DNA of 64,000 bases, from assembly GCA_002245135.1 (NCBI GenBank), contig NGBS01000004.1, positions 62,001 through 126,000 of the forward strand. The letters are read 5' to 3'. The notes under the pieces were generated by a model. The model searched no databases. It was not told the DNA's origin and was given only the letters and a program-made list of their open reading frames with translations. Made by a program: the position numbers and the translations under genes. This DNA comes from Proteromonas lacertae. Lineage: Eukaryota; Sar; Bigyra; Opalinata; Proteromonadidae. The first letter of the stretch is position 1, and every line of letters begins with the position of its first letter. Positions 32,600 through 42,935 of the stretch are shown piece after piece.

Positions 32600-33514
32600 A
32601 TGTCTGGTTTTATCATAGGCAAAAGGTATATTCCAATAACTATAATACAGTACGAAGCTATGGATTGGGAATATTGATCCTGATGTTACAAATTCATATA
32701 TTGAGGAGGAAGTTTATAAGTATGTTATTAGAAATCTTAATTTAATAGGAGATCTCAAGGAGTAGAAAACTTCCAGAGAGTAGTGGCAGGATCTGGCAAG
32801 CCAGACTACTTTATTGTTACATTTCCTTCTTTCAGTAGTGCTGCTTCATGTAAAAATGGATTTAGAGACTTTAGAATTGATGGAAATAAAATAATAGTTA
32901 GTTGGTATATAGATAAAGGAATAATATGGATTAAAAATCTTAGGTATGTTACTTATATATATATATATATAGTAAAGATATGACTCGTGAAGGATTGATA
33001 TCATCATTTGAGCAATTCGGTGAAATAATAGGAGGAGATATAATAAAATGTCCTTTTAGTGGGAAGTGTAAAGTATAATAAAACAATAGAATAATATTTA
33101 TATATTTTGATAGGGATGCGGTTGGTTACATTTTAAGAAAAGAACAGCCGCATGTTACGTAGTAATGGCATGTGAAGAGAATCTATTTATGATAGGAGGA
33201 TATCCAATTCCATTAGAAGTATCATTGGCACAAGAATATAGTATATATATATATATAATATAACAATATTAGCTGAATCATATGAAAAAATAAGACAAGA
33301 ACCACAACCCCACTTTGCACAACCAGGTACTCTTGAATGGGAATTTGCTACAGAATTAAGAAAAGCACAAATGAGAATAAAAGCAGAAATGTATGCAATA
33401 AAAGGAATTCACAGGAATGAAATGAAAACTATCTGTGCAAGGCATATAAAAGATCTTGCAAGTTATAAAGAGAAGATTGCGAAATTGAAACAAATAGTTG
33501 AACCACACAAATAA
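32600..33514 (+). CDS. Two-RRM protein with DBHS/NOPS-like tail (NONO/SFPQ-like)
   Basis: Six exons with introns of 25-41 nt; about 250 residues. RRM1 starts KLWIGNIDPDVTNSYIEEEV; RRM2 starts IIWIKNLSKDMTREGLISSF and contains GCGWLHFKKRTAACYVVM. After RRM2 comes HFAQPGTLEWEFATELRKAQ. This strongly recalls the NOPS linker of DBHS proteins (FAQPGTFEYE in NONO and SFPQ), and a charged coiled coil follows to the end (LASYKEKIAKLKQIVEPHK). DBHS proteins form dimers on RNA in the nucleus and are known mainly from animals. RRM1 lacks the usual aromatic RNP-1 pattern. The order RRM-RRM-NOPS-coil is what supports the call; a convergent SR-type protein is the alternative. Confidence 0.65.
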
Positions 33515-33544
33515 AAATGAATTTAAATAAATGAAAATAATTAT

Positions 33545-34117
33545 TTATTCTTTCTTTGTTTTTGATGTTTGTTTTTTCTTCTTCATTAATATTGTCACTC
33601 TATCTGAAGCTAGCAATATCATTGCTCCCATAATTGTGATATTCTTTACAAAATGTATAAATTGTGTTTGATCAAATGATGGTATAATGAAATTATGTTG
33701 TAAAACAGTTAACTATTATCATATATTGTATAAATTATACACATAAGAATGGTACAAGTAGAAAATAGCAAGTTAATTGATAATCACCAGATAAAATAAA
33801 CAATGAACCTATTGATCTATATAAATATTGAAATACCAAATAACTTGAGTATTTCACATAACATTAAAATTTCACTCATGTGATAATATATAAATCCATA
33901 TCCATAATTAAGTGTGATTAACTTTTGTCTATTACTATTATATCAATAATTATACTGTAGTGTTGCTAAATATATTGCAAACTCTTGGGTTCCATAATAA
34001 AAAGAAATTAAAGCTATTTGCAGTATAGATATAATATTTTCTCATACAACTCATTGCTGATATTAGAAAAAACGAACAAAAGAGTAGTCTACCAAAAAAA
34101 ATTATTATAAGTCTCAT
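33545..34117 (-). CDS. DoxX-like small membrane protein
   Basis: Several small exons; about 135-140 residues. The start MRLIIIFFGRLLFCSFFLIS looks like the first DoxX helix. A central part follows (YLYRSIGSLFILSGDY). The end reads FIHFVKNITIMGAMILLAS, a typical last helix of the DoxX/SURF4-like group, and then a lysine-rich tail (MKKKKQTSKTKKE). One join in the middle (about 33860-33970) needs an intron of about 112 nt and is uncertain. Four membrane helices are likely. DoxX relatives act in redox balance or vesicle traffic, but the role here is open. Shares an 84-bp divergent region with the next gene. Confidence 0.5.
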
Positions 34118-34201
34118 TTTTCAAATAAAACAAAAAGAAGAAACGAATAGAATTTTAAAAATATATTTATTTTCTTTTCGATTTTTTGTGAGGAATAGAA
34201 T

Positions 34202-34925
34202 ATGTCACTTTCATTTACTCCAATAATATTCTTTATTTATGCATTTATTGGTGGTGTATGCTCTTCAATGTTTGGACCAGGACCTATAGCAGCAATGGTT
34301 CTTAAAGTATTCATTATAGTGTAATTTAATTATACAATAGTATTGTGCGAAGAAACAAAATAAATATGCAAAATATTTTGCACTAGGAGCTTCAATTTCA
34401 GAATCACTTTATGCTGGAGTTGCATTATGGGGAATGAATAGTTTTTTAATGGAATGGACAAAGCCAATAATGCCATATGCAAAGTATTTATTTTCTTATT
34501 TATTTTGTTTTAACAGATTAGTTGCTGGAGTAATAGCAATAGCATTAGGTTATTCATTAACAATATTTGTACTTAAAGATGTATGGGATGATTCAGATAA
34601 AGCATCTGAAAAACCTCGTGATGTTCAAGCTTCATTCTTGTTAGGTTTTACCATTAGTTTTGTGAATGTTGCTTTATTAGGAACTTGGTCAGGTATTTGT
34701 GCAATGATATTATCAGATTCTTTAAGACCATCTCTTATTTCAATATTCTTTTTTACATTAGGAGCTATGTCTGGAATATTTTCATGGTTTAATGTGATAA
34801 TAAAAGTGATTTCAATGTATAGAAATAAATTATCAAATCAAGTGATTTGTAAGGCTATTCATGGTTTAGGATATATTTTAATTACCGCAGGATGTATTAT
34901 ATTAATTATTGCAATGTTCTTTTAA
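34202..34925 (+). CDS. LysE/RhtB-family-like exporter
   Basis: Three exons, introns of 34 and 33 nt; about 215 residues. The start MSLSFTPIIFFIYAFIGGVC runs into a LysE-type first helix with FGPGPIAAMVLKYCAKK, the counterpart of the PGP motif of LysE/RhtB exporters. ALGASISESLYAGVALWG follows, then FLLGFTISFVNVALLGTWSG and the last two helices ending at IILIIAMFF. Length and six-helix layout fit the family, which exports amino acids in bacteria. Eukaryotic members are rare, so bacterial origin by transfer is likely. The two host-type mini-introns show it is not a contaminant. Confidence 0.65.
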
Positions 34926-34999
34926 AAATGTATATTATGTCAAGACAAAAGAATAAAGATAGGAAAAGATGTGTTTGTAATTAGTTCTAAATAATTATT

Positions 35000-35776
35000 T
35001 TAATTAAGACAAGAACATTTTCCATCTTTTACTGAACAAGATCCTTTATCTTTACATGATTTTGAAGCATCTACAAATGAAATTGATCTATATCCTCTCT
35101 TTTCTACATTTTGACATACTTTACCTTCTGGTACTGATAATGCTGATGCACTCCATCTGCCAGCATTACATACATAAGTAACCTGAACTACAATTGCATT
35201 GATTTTCGCATGTTTTTTCACCAGCCACTACAGGTTTGTTGTTGATTAAACATTGAACATTTTTCATTACCATATATACGATTTGCACATACAGATTGAT
35301 TAGTTGGATCACATAATGATTCTATATGTAATTCTTTTGTTTTTGGATTGATTCCACATGTTTCAGTTTCTATAAGTTTTAATAGTATATATAATACCTT
35401 TCAAAGGATGATATTCCCATTTTTTGTTTTTACAGATTAAAAATCCTTTATTTGCTGTACATTCACTTTCGCATTTTACTGCATTTTCTGCATCACAGAA
35501 CAAGCCTTCACAGTTAATCAGTTTGTAACCTTGAGCATTTGAAGTGGCATTAACAATTTTGTTTTTGATACACACATGACCAACTATATACATTTATATT
35601 ATAGCAGTAATAATACAGGGTAATTGCTTAGCTAATTTCTTGCCATTTGACCATTCAAAATAGTATGTATTACATTTTGCAACATCATTACATATTATAG
35701 TTCCATCTACGTATTTTGCTGATGATGCAGATATAAATATGACAATAACTAATAAGAAAAGGTAATAGTTTGACAT
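35000..35776 (-). CDS. Secreted Cys-rich protein with internal repeats and an odd frame break
   Basis: The start MSNYYLFLLVIVIFISASS is a signal peptide. The mature part has many cysteines in loosely repeated units; CESECTANKGFLICKNKKW resembles CENQCNCSSGY...CNAGRW further on. Introns near 35600 and 35370 are normal. Around 35178-35262 the second unit is spread over three frames. A 44-nt GTAGTG...TTGTAG intron would restore an open frame but remove most of that unit, including CENQCNCSSGY. The end reads CKDKGSCSVKDGKCSCLN. No named family. A surface or secreted adhesive protein is likely. The gene may be mis-assembled or losing a unit. Confidence 0.6.
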
Positions 35777-36040
35777 TTAAATTAGTTCTCCGGATAGAAA
35801 AGTTGTAGCGAAGTAAAGAACAAGTAGAAAGTGAAGAAATAAAGGATTTATATTATGTAACTTTATTGATTAAAGTATATTATTTATTATAATATGAGAT
35901 TTATGAGTAGAAACAAAAAAATGAGGATTAATCATACGATTAAATATTCATAACATAAACATTTAACAAATTAAATTAGTTTCTACTAACTAAGCACTTT
36001 TATATTGTTTTACAGACGATTGATAACTATTGATTTAAAA

Positions 36041-36374
36041 TCATAAATAATACTCTAGTTCTTCTTTATCGTGTTTTCGTTTTGATGCAATCATCTATAA
36101 ATAACAATAATTGGAAATATACTTGTTGTGCTTTAGTATAAAAACTCAAAATATCACTGTTTGGTGTAATCTTTATGTCTACTTTATAATATATTAAAAA
36201 TACTATATTCAGGAGGTGGTAAAGTATTGTAGGTAGGTACAACTCTCATTGGTTTCTTGTTAGTAGTTGGCTTGAAATAATTAGAATAATTATAAATACA
36301 TTAATTGTATTAGAGGTGTAATTGATAAAGCTATTTTCCGAATAGGTTGGAAGGTTGGATAACGCAGAACTCAT
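36041..36374 (-). CDS. Small protein of about 80 residues, function unknown
   Basis: Four tiny exons with introns of 25-29 nt (GTATTTATAATTATTC... and similar). Reads MSSALSNLPTYSENS, then KKPMRVVPTYNTLPPPEY, then FYTKAQQMIASKRKHDKEEL, stop TGA. Polar, Pro/Asn-rich start and a charged helix at the end. I do not recognise it. All four joins keep the frame, each intron ends AG and most end TAG, so a real gene is likely. Confidence 0.5.
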
Positions 36375-36484
36375 CAGAAAAATGAGAAAAACAAAATAAT
36401 CATTCAAACTAGAAACTATCCGTTACGAAACAAAAAAATTCTTCTCAAAAACCCAAATCGATAAAATCAAAACGTATATAAACT

Positions 36485-37640
36485 TTATTCTAATGAATTT
36501 CTACATATTTGTTCATAAATACTATCAACAATCTGTTCTTTTCCCACTTTTGATATTGCCCATAAAATATCCTGTTTAGTTATTTGATGCTTTACTTTCT
36601 TCTTTGGTGACTTAGTTCGAGATGAATTAGGTGTAGAATCTGTTGATTTATTATTAATATTACTATTGTTAGGAGTATTTTGTTGTTGTTGTTGTTGTTT
36701 TAGTTTATTTTCAATTATCTGTTTCTGTAGTGATTGTTGTGGTTGTTGTTGAGATGGCTGTGAATGTGTTAAAGTTGATTCTTTCTCTAATTGAACTGTT
36801 TTATCAACTAAAGGAGTAATAGTCAATTCTTTATTCTTTGAATATTTTTTATTCTGTTTTACTAAATCATATCTTGGAGTATTTCGAGGTGTTATTGTGG
36901 TTGAATTAATATAAGGAGATGATGCTGATGAAGTAGCAACATTATTATCATTATCATTGTTATTGTTATTATTTCTATTATTTCTTTTTATTAGTTTCTC
37001 ATCAAAATCTTGTTCTGATTTTGTTGATTTTATTCTTTTATTCTTAATAGTTTCATTGTGTATTTGCGTTTCTAATGGCAGTGGTGGTGGTGGTGAAGGA
37101 GGAGGAGGTGATGATGATGGAGGAGGTGGTGGAGGTGGATGTAACGGTGAAACATCTTCTGATTTAGCTATTGATAGATTCTGAAGTATTGAACTGAGAT
37201 CTGAATCTGACATTTGACCATGTGATGATATCGTACTCTCTGTTTTAGAAAAATCATCTTCTGGGGGAGGAGGGGGAGGTGGTGGTGGAGGAATCAAGGA
37301 TGAAGATGAAGAAGGTGATTGTTGAATTGGAATAGGTGAGATTGGTTTTTTATTTACAGTAATAATAGATTGATGATATGATCTGTGTGTAGAAGATGCT
37401 TTTGAACTATATGAAAAAGAAGGGCTTTGATTTTCTGCATTATTTTTTTGTGGTGATTCTTTTTTAATTATATATGGTTGTGTATCAGATCTTCTTGGCA
37501 ATTTAAAGGCTTCCCTCAAATAATCAGGAATGGACACATCTATTTCATCATCCTTTTAAAATTATAGAAGCTTATAATTATACTCTAGCTTTATGTGATA
37601 TACTCGAACCACTTCTCCTGCTCTGTTGTGATTTTCTCAT
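36485..37640 (-). CDS. Pro/Ser/Asn-rich protein, function unknown
   Basis: Two exons (31-nt intron near 37570); about 375 residues. Starts MRKSQQSRRSGSSISHK, then DDEIDVSIPDYLREAFKLP, a conserved-looking short helix. The body is low complexity: long proline runs coded by GGA/GGT repeats near 37080-37140 and 37260-37290, Asn and Gln runs near 36700 and 36950. The last 35 residues form a likely folded helix pair (ITKQDILWAISKVGKEQIV, DSIYEQICRNSLE). Poly-Pro runs can bind profilin, SH3 or WW partners; this is only suggestive. A CAAGTTTGATAA motif sits just before the start. Confidence 0.6.
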
Positions 37641-38057
37641 TTTTTAAATTATCAAACTTGTTTGACAGTTATAAATTGAATTTTATTGATTTTCTAGATA
37701 TTGAATGAGCAAATAGTATCAAATACTTTTCCATAAACTTAATCTTAGAAGAACAGACAAGTGAATTTGGTTTTTTCGTTTTTAATGTAATTGTCGATTC
37801 ATTTGCTAATATATTTATGATAAAATAGAGTGTTCTAAAAGTCATAATCCAAATAATCTTATATTTTATGAGTGTTTTATAAAAAGTTCAAAATAATGAG
37901 TAATTTGCTAAGAAATCTGGATATTATTAAACATTTTTATTGCATAAGCATAACATGTATTAATAGCAACTCATACAAATCTAAATTGATTCAGTAATTT
38001 CAATCATTTTCTAACATGAAACTGTAACAAAATTCTTATTTTTTTATGTTTCATTTT
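37641..38057. other. Intergenic region between divergent genes
   Basis: About 415 bp. Has the motif ATCAAACTTGTTTGACAG at 37651-37668 near the minus-strand gene. Nothing else recognised. Confidence 0.5.
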
Positions 38058-39861
38058 TATGGGTTTTATAATACTAGTCACTTCATCGAATCCAAAACAA
38101 GTATTTTTTATTTAGTAGCATCATAGGCTCGTTACTGCTTAAAAGAATTACAGCTTAGACAACAGATGGGTTTAATCGAAAAAGAAACAATGGTTTTAGC
38201 GGTACCTGATCCTGAAGGTGCTCGTATAGGAAGGTATCTTTTTTGAATATATATTATAGTGGTGGTGGAACTATAAACGCAATTCTTTATGCTGCTCAAT
38301 GGCTGTCGTTTCAAAAAGGTCTTCATACAATAGATGTTAATGCATTAGAAGGTCATACACTATTAATAATACACTCTGGAGGTGATTCTCAAAGATGTCC
38401 TACATTATCAGTTTGTGGTAAAGTATTTACTTAATATTGACTATTTACACTAATAGGCATGGTCTTTTTTCCCAAGTTTGTCAAAAATCAATTCTCTCAT
38501 TTCAAATGTAGATTTATTGATTAACACATTCCATGAAATTGTTAAAAAAGGAACACAAGGTGTATTCGTATTTTGTGGGGATGTTCTCGTAAAATTCGAC
38601 CCAACATACAATTACAAATGGAGAGATGATGGTATCACAGGTTTAAGCTTACCAGTGATGAAAAAGAAAGGCCCAGAGCATGGTGTATACCATGTAGATA
38701 ATAAAACCGGTGAATTATTAGGATATTACCAAAAAGCAAGTTTAAAAACATTAGAGGATATTGGAGCTGTATCAAAAAAGACTTACAATAATGTAGTTCA
38801 AGATTGCGTGTTATTAGATACAGGAGTTATATATATACCACCTAAAATATGTAATAAACTATTGACTTTATTTGTATTTATATTATATAATATTGTATAT
38901 AAATAGATGCAACCACCACTTTGTAATGCTACATTCATAGGAGTTGAACAAGGTAATTTAGCCCTTCGATTAGAACTCTTATTCTGACATATTGAATGCA
39001 ATTGGTGGTAATTTAGAGACTCATAATGAAGAAGATTATATGAAACTAAGTACTGAGTCATCTAATCCAACCTTACCTCAAGCTAGAAGGATATTATGGG
39101 ATACTTTGAAATATATACCATTCTACTGTAATTCCCCTGAAACTGGATCATTCTTTCACACTGGAACTACTAAAGAGTTTATTGATTTATTATATAATCC
39201 AATCTGCCGTGAGGAACATAACTTTCAATATAGATTATTATGTAAAATACCATATCTTGTGCCTAATATGAATATATCTGATAATTGCACAATAATGAAC
39301 TCGACAATAGACAATACTAATACTATTAATATAGGTGAGAAATCATTAATTGAACATTCTACTCTTCATGGTGATGTAAAGATAGGCACATCTTGTTGGG
39401 TTAGTGGTGTTAAGAATTTACCTTATATAACAATCCCTGATAATATGTGCATTCAAGAAATACCTATAAAATGTGAAAATGATAATAACCTAAAGTGTAT
39501 TTTTATTATATTTGGAATTAATGATAATATTAAAGGAACTTATAATAATTCCACTTCTACATTCTGTAATATTCAATGGAAGACGTTCTGTGAGAGATAT
39601 AATATTAGTTCTGATGATATATGGAAGAATGTACCTGAACATAAGTGGAATATATGGAATGCTAAATTATTCCCAATTCATCATGAAGAAAGTGATCTTA
39701 AGAAATGTATGTGGTTTACCCATGAGAAAGTCGATGCTGAAATTATTAGTGAGTGGAAGAAGATGAATAGACTGTCTATGAAAGAGATTTTGATGAATGC
39801 TAATAGTTTTTATGAGTCTGAATTTCGTTGGGGATTGATGCAAAAATTAGGAAGTAACTAA
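38058..39861 (+). CDS. Fucose-1-phosphate guanylyltransferase-like enzyme (GDP-fucose salvage)
   Basis: About 540 residues, six exons. Start MGFIILVTSSNPKQARYCLK at 38058, with introns near 38100-38125, 38235-38260, 38420-38457, 38875-38908 and 38943-38973 (31 nt). The front carries the nucleotide-binding loop PDPEGARIGSGGGTINAIL and HSGGDSQRCPTLSVCGKAW, the signature of FPGT and the pyrophosphorylase half of FKGP. Then GVYHVDNKTGELLGYYQK, the middle domain, and a beta-helix-like part (NCTIMNSTIDNTN, IEHSTLHGDVKIG). No GHMP kinase domain follows, so it is the stand-alone guanylyltransferase form that turns fucose-1-phosphate into GDP-fucose. A fucokinase should exist elsewhere. Confidence 0.85.
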
Positions 39862-39971
39862 ATTATTATGTCTTTTTCAGAATATTTGTTTTAGTTTTTG
39901 TTTAAATCATTATTTATCAAAATAGATTTGCGAACCATCAATCAAATATATCGTAATTCTATTCTTTGAAA

Positions 39972-41304
39972 ATGTCATCAGAACAAGCTCCAAATCCTGA
40001 AGGACAAACTAATTTAAACACAAATACTAATTCTCCTGAATTGTCTCAGGAAGAAATTGAAGAACAAAAACATTTTAGTGAAGTATTTATTAATACATAT
40101 TATTATGACAGGTACAACAATCTTTTATTGATTATTACTATTATATGATGCAAGAATATGGAAGAAGAGCTCATGCCATAAGCATATTACCAAAAAGACA
40201 CTTGGAGCTATTTCCTCCTAATTATTTTCAAGAAAAATTAAGTAAATACAAGCAGTGTATTACAGAAAATACATCATTTTTGTCGTATAAGACATTAGAA
40301 ATAATTCATAATTAGGAATATAGTGTTTAGTGCTAGTGCATATTCAGGTCGTTATGGCTATCCTAATCAAAATGCACCAAGAGCATTAAGTAATATGAGA
40401 AATATGAACAAAGTTGTTTCAACATTACACCAATTTGTAAGAGATTGGTCAGTTGAAGGTCAAAAAGAAAGAGACGAAGTTTATAAACCAATAATAGATG
40501 CAGTACTAGAATTGGTACCAATAAAACCAAATATTAAAGTAGAAAATGAATCTGAAAAATCCATTAGAACTAGATCAACCAAGAGTATTATGTCCTGGAT
40601 CAGGATTGTGTAGATTACCATTTGAATTTGCAGCTAAAGGATATACATCACAAGTATCTATTATTAATTATATTTATATATATAATAGTGTAATGAATTT
40701 TCATATCAAATGTTATTAGCTGCAAATTATGTTCTAAATAAAATCGAAAAACATGATGAACATACTATCTATCCCTTTATTGATAATCCTAACAATATTT
40801 ATGGTACTGAAGATAATGTAAGGCCTGTAAAAATACCAGATGTTGCACCATCTGAAGTATTAACTACAGAATCAGATTTCTCAATGTGTGCTGGAGAATT
40901 CTTAGAAGTTTATAATGAATATGATAATTATTGGGATGTTGTTGCTAGTTGCTTCTTTCTAGACACTGCTCCTAATATTATTGAGTATTTAGAATGTATT
41001 TATAAAATATTAAAGCCTAATGGCTATTTGATTAATGTTGGACCATTATTATATCATTGGAGTAGTGATTTTGATTCAGTATATTTATTTATTATTTATT
41101 TTATTATTTTTACTATATGATTAGGATGCTGATATAAGATGTGAACAATCCATAGAATTGTCATATGAAGAATTAAAAGAGGTTATGAGTAAAATTGGAT
41201 TTAAAATTATTAAGGAAAATAGAATAGAAACTAGTTATACTGCTAATGAAAGATCTATGATGCATACAGTGTATAATGCTGTTTTTTTTGTTGCTCAAAA
41301 ATAA
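39972..41304 (+). CDS. CARNMT1: Carnosine N-methyltransferase-like protein (N2227 family)
   Basis: About 390 residues, six exons with introns of 28-46 nt (one at 40515-40542 of 28 nt). The family parts are clear: HQFVRDWSVEGQKERDEVY, the SAM-binding loop VLCPGSGLCRLPFEFAAKG, CNEFSYQMLLAANYVLN, SMCAGEFLEVYN, CFFLDTAPNIIEYLECIY and LINVGPLLYHWSSD. The enzyme methylates carnosine and related His-containing targets in known cases, using SAM. The cytosolic or nuclear site cannot be told. Start at 39972 gives a polar front (MSSEQAPNPEGQ) before the HFSEV helix where the family begins. Confidence 0.88.
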
Positions 41305-41388
41305 GATTTTGATGTGTTGTTTTTGTATTTTTTTTTATTTTTATTTCAAAAGAACTAAACAAATCAATAACAACAACGAAATTACATT

Positions 41389-42819
41389 CTACTTAGATAG
41401 ATCTTCAATATCCTCACTTTCTAAATATTTCTTTTCTTTAGAATATCCACTTGCTACTCCACTCAATCCTTGTTTAACATCAGGAATTACATCTTTATTA
41501 TAATCAATATCTAAACCATGATATTGTTTCTCTTCAAATTTCTCAATAGCATAACTATTCAATACATCTTTAGATAATGTTTTATCAATTGAAATAATTT
41601 CTGAAGATTCCTCAGATAGTTGTTCATTTTCATCATCATTACACGATTCTGGAAGTGGTAATTCTAACAAATCATCAATATCAATTATATAATTACTATT
41701 CCATTCAATTTCACTATCAAAAGCAACAAATAATTCATATGGAGTGCAGATTGGATAAGGAAATTCATCAAAATGTAATAAAATAGACAATGGAGATCCA
41801 CAAACAATAAAACAATCAATTATTCCAAAATTCAATAATTTACATTCATTTACTTTACTCATTGTTATTACATAAAATTGTTTTTCAACACTCTTTATTA
41901 ATTTTTTCATTTTATCTAACAATAATGACATTTTATCTATTCCAATATCCACTACCAACAAACAAATGCATTTTGCATTTTTTATTTTCTCTATATTAAT
42001 ATATCTCTTGTTTAATTCTTTATATAAATTGGAGATTTGATTTACTTTTTCTTTTTCAGTATCATACCATATTAAATCATTCAAGTGAGCGTATTTTAGT
42101 TTTATTATATCTAAAAACTTGTTATTATTTCCTACATAAATCACTTTTTCTATTTCTTCATTCTGTTGTTTTAAAGGTATTATTTTTCCACTCACTTTTA
42201 TATTATCTAATACAGGAGGAGAAGTAGTTTTATTGTAATATCTAATATCTATTTGATGTTGTAATTTCGGAAAAAATATTTTTAGTTTTTCATATAATTC
42301 TTCAATGTATGGAGTATAAATTGGTTCAGACAATAATACAATTCGACTTTCTTTTTCTTTTAATATTGATTCTATTTCATTGATACATTTGTCAACATCA
42401 AGATGAGGTTTTCCATACAACCATAATGTTGGAATATGATAATTACAACTATATATAGATAATTAGTAAGATTATACTAACCACACGTATTTCCATAATG
42501 AATTATTAGATCAGGATTTATATGTTCAATTGTTACAACATCTAAGCAATAATCACTGTATGATGAATCGCCTAAACAACAAAATCTAATTCTACTATCA
42601 TTTATTTCTTTCTAAATATATATATATATGGTTTCAAATTAATACATTTAACATGGCTGATACTTTATAAGCATATTTTAATAGACAGTCAGGGAATTGA
42701 ACAGCGATCTATTTAAATATCACAGTAATATATACATTCTTATAGCCACCACCATTAACATTGTTTTTTATTGTTAATATTCCGAAATAATCGTATATTT
42801 CTTCATCATTCAATTCCAT
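41389..42819 (-). CDS. DPH2: Diphthamide biosynthesis protein 2
   Basis: Partner of DPH1 in the radical-SAM step that starts diphthamide formation on elongation factor 2. Four exons; start MELNDEEIYDYFGI at 42819. Then IAVQFPDCLLKYAYKVSAML, FCCLGDSSYSDYCLDVV and IIHYGNTCGYCNYHIPTLWL, the DPH1/DPH2 core. VIYVGNNNKFLDIIKLKY, CICLLVVDIGIDKMSLLL and NFGIIDCFIVCGSP follow, and the YHGLD end is typical of DPH2. Length about 430 fits. Cysteines in the first domain could hold the iron-sulfur cluster partly, as in DPH2. The tail is acidic. Confidence 0.85.
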
Positions 42820-42935
42820 TTTCAAAATGAAACGGGTATATTATTGAATTTTATCAAAAATTATAGCCGTTAGAAATAAAAAAAATGGTTTTTATCATCA
42901 TATAGACATATATACCAGAAAAATAATATATTTTG

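Noticed and set aside
36957-37184. Plus-strand Gly-rich open frame
   Set aside because: Antisense of the poly-Pro/Asn exon at 36485-37640; no start context or splice support.
38940-38995. Apparent +1 frameshift (TTC TGA C) in the fucose enzyme gene
   Set aside because: A 31-nt GT...TAG intron at 38943-38973 joins ATFIG to NSYSDILNAIGG in frame and fits the family, so no recoding is needed.
40500-40600. Apparent frameshift before the SAM-binding loop of the carnosine methyltransferase gene
   Set aside because: A 28-nt intron at 40515-40542 restores the frame.
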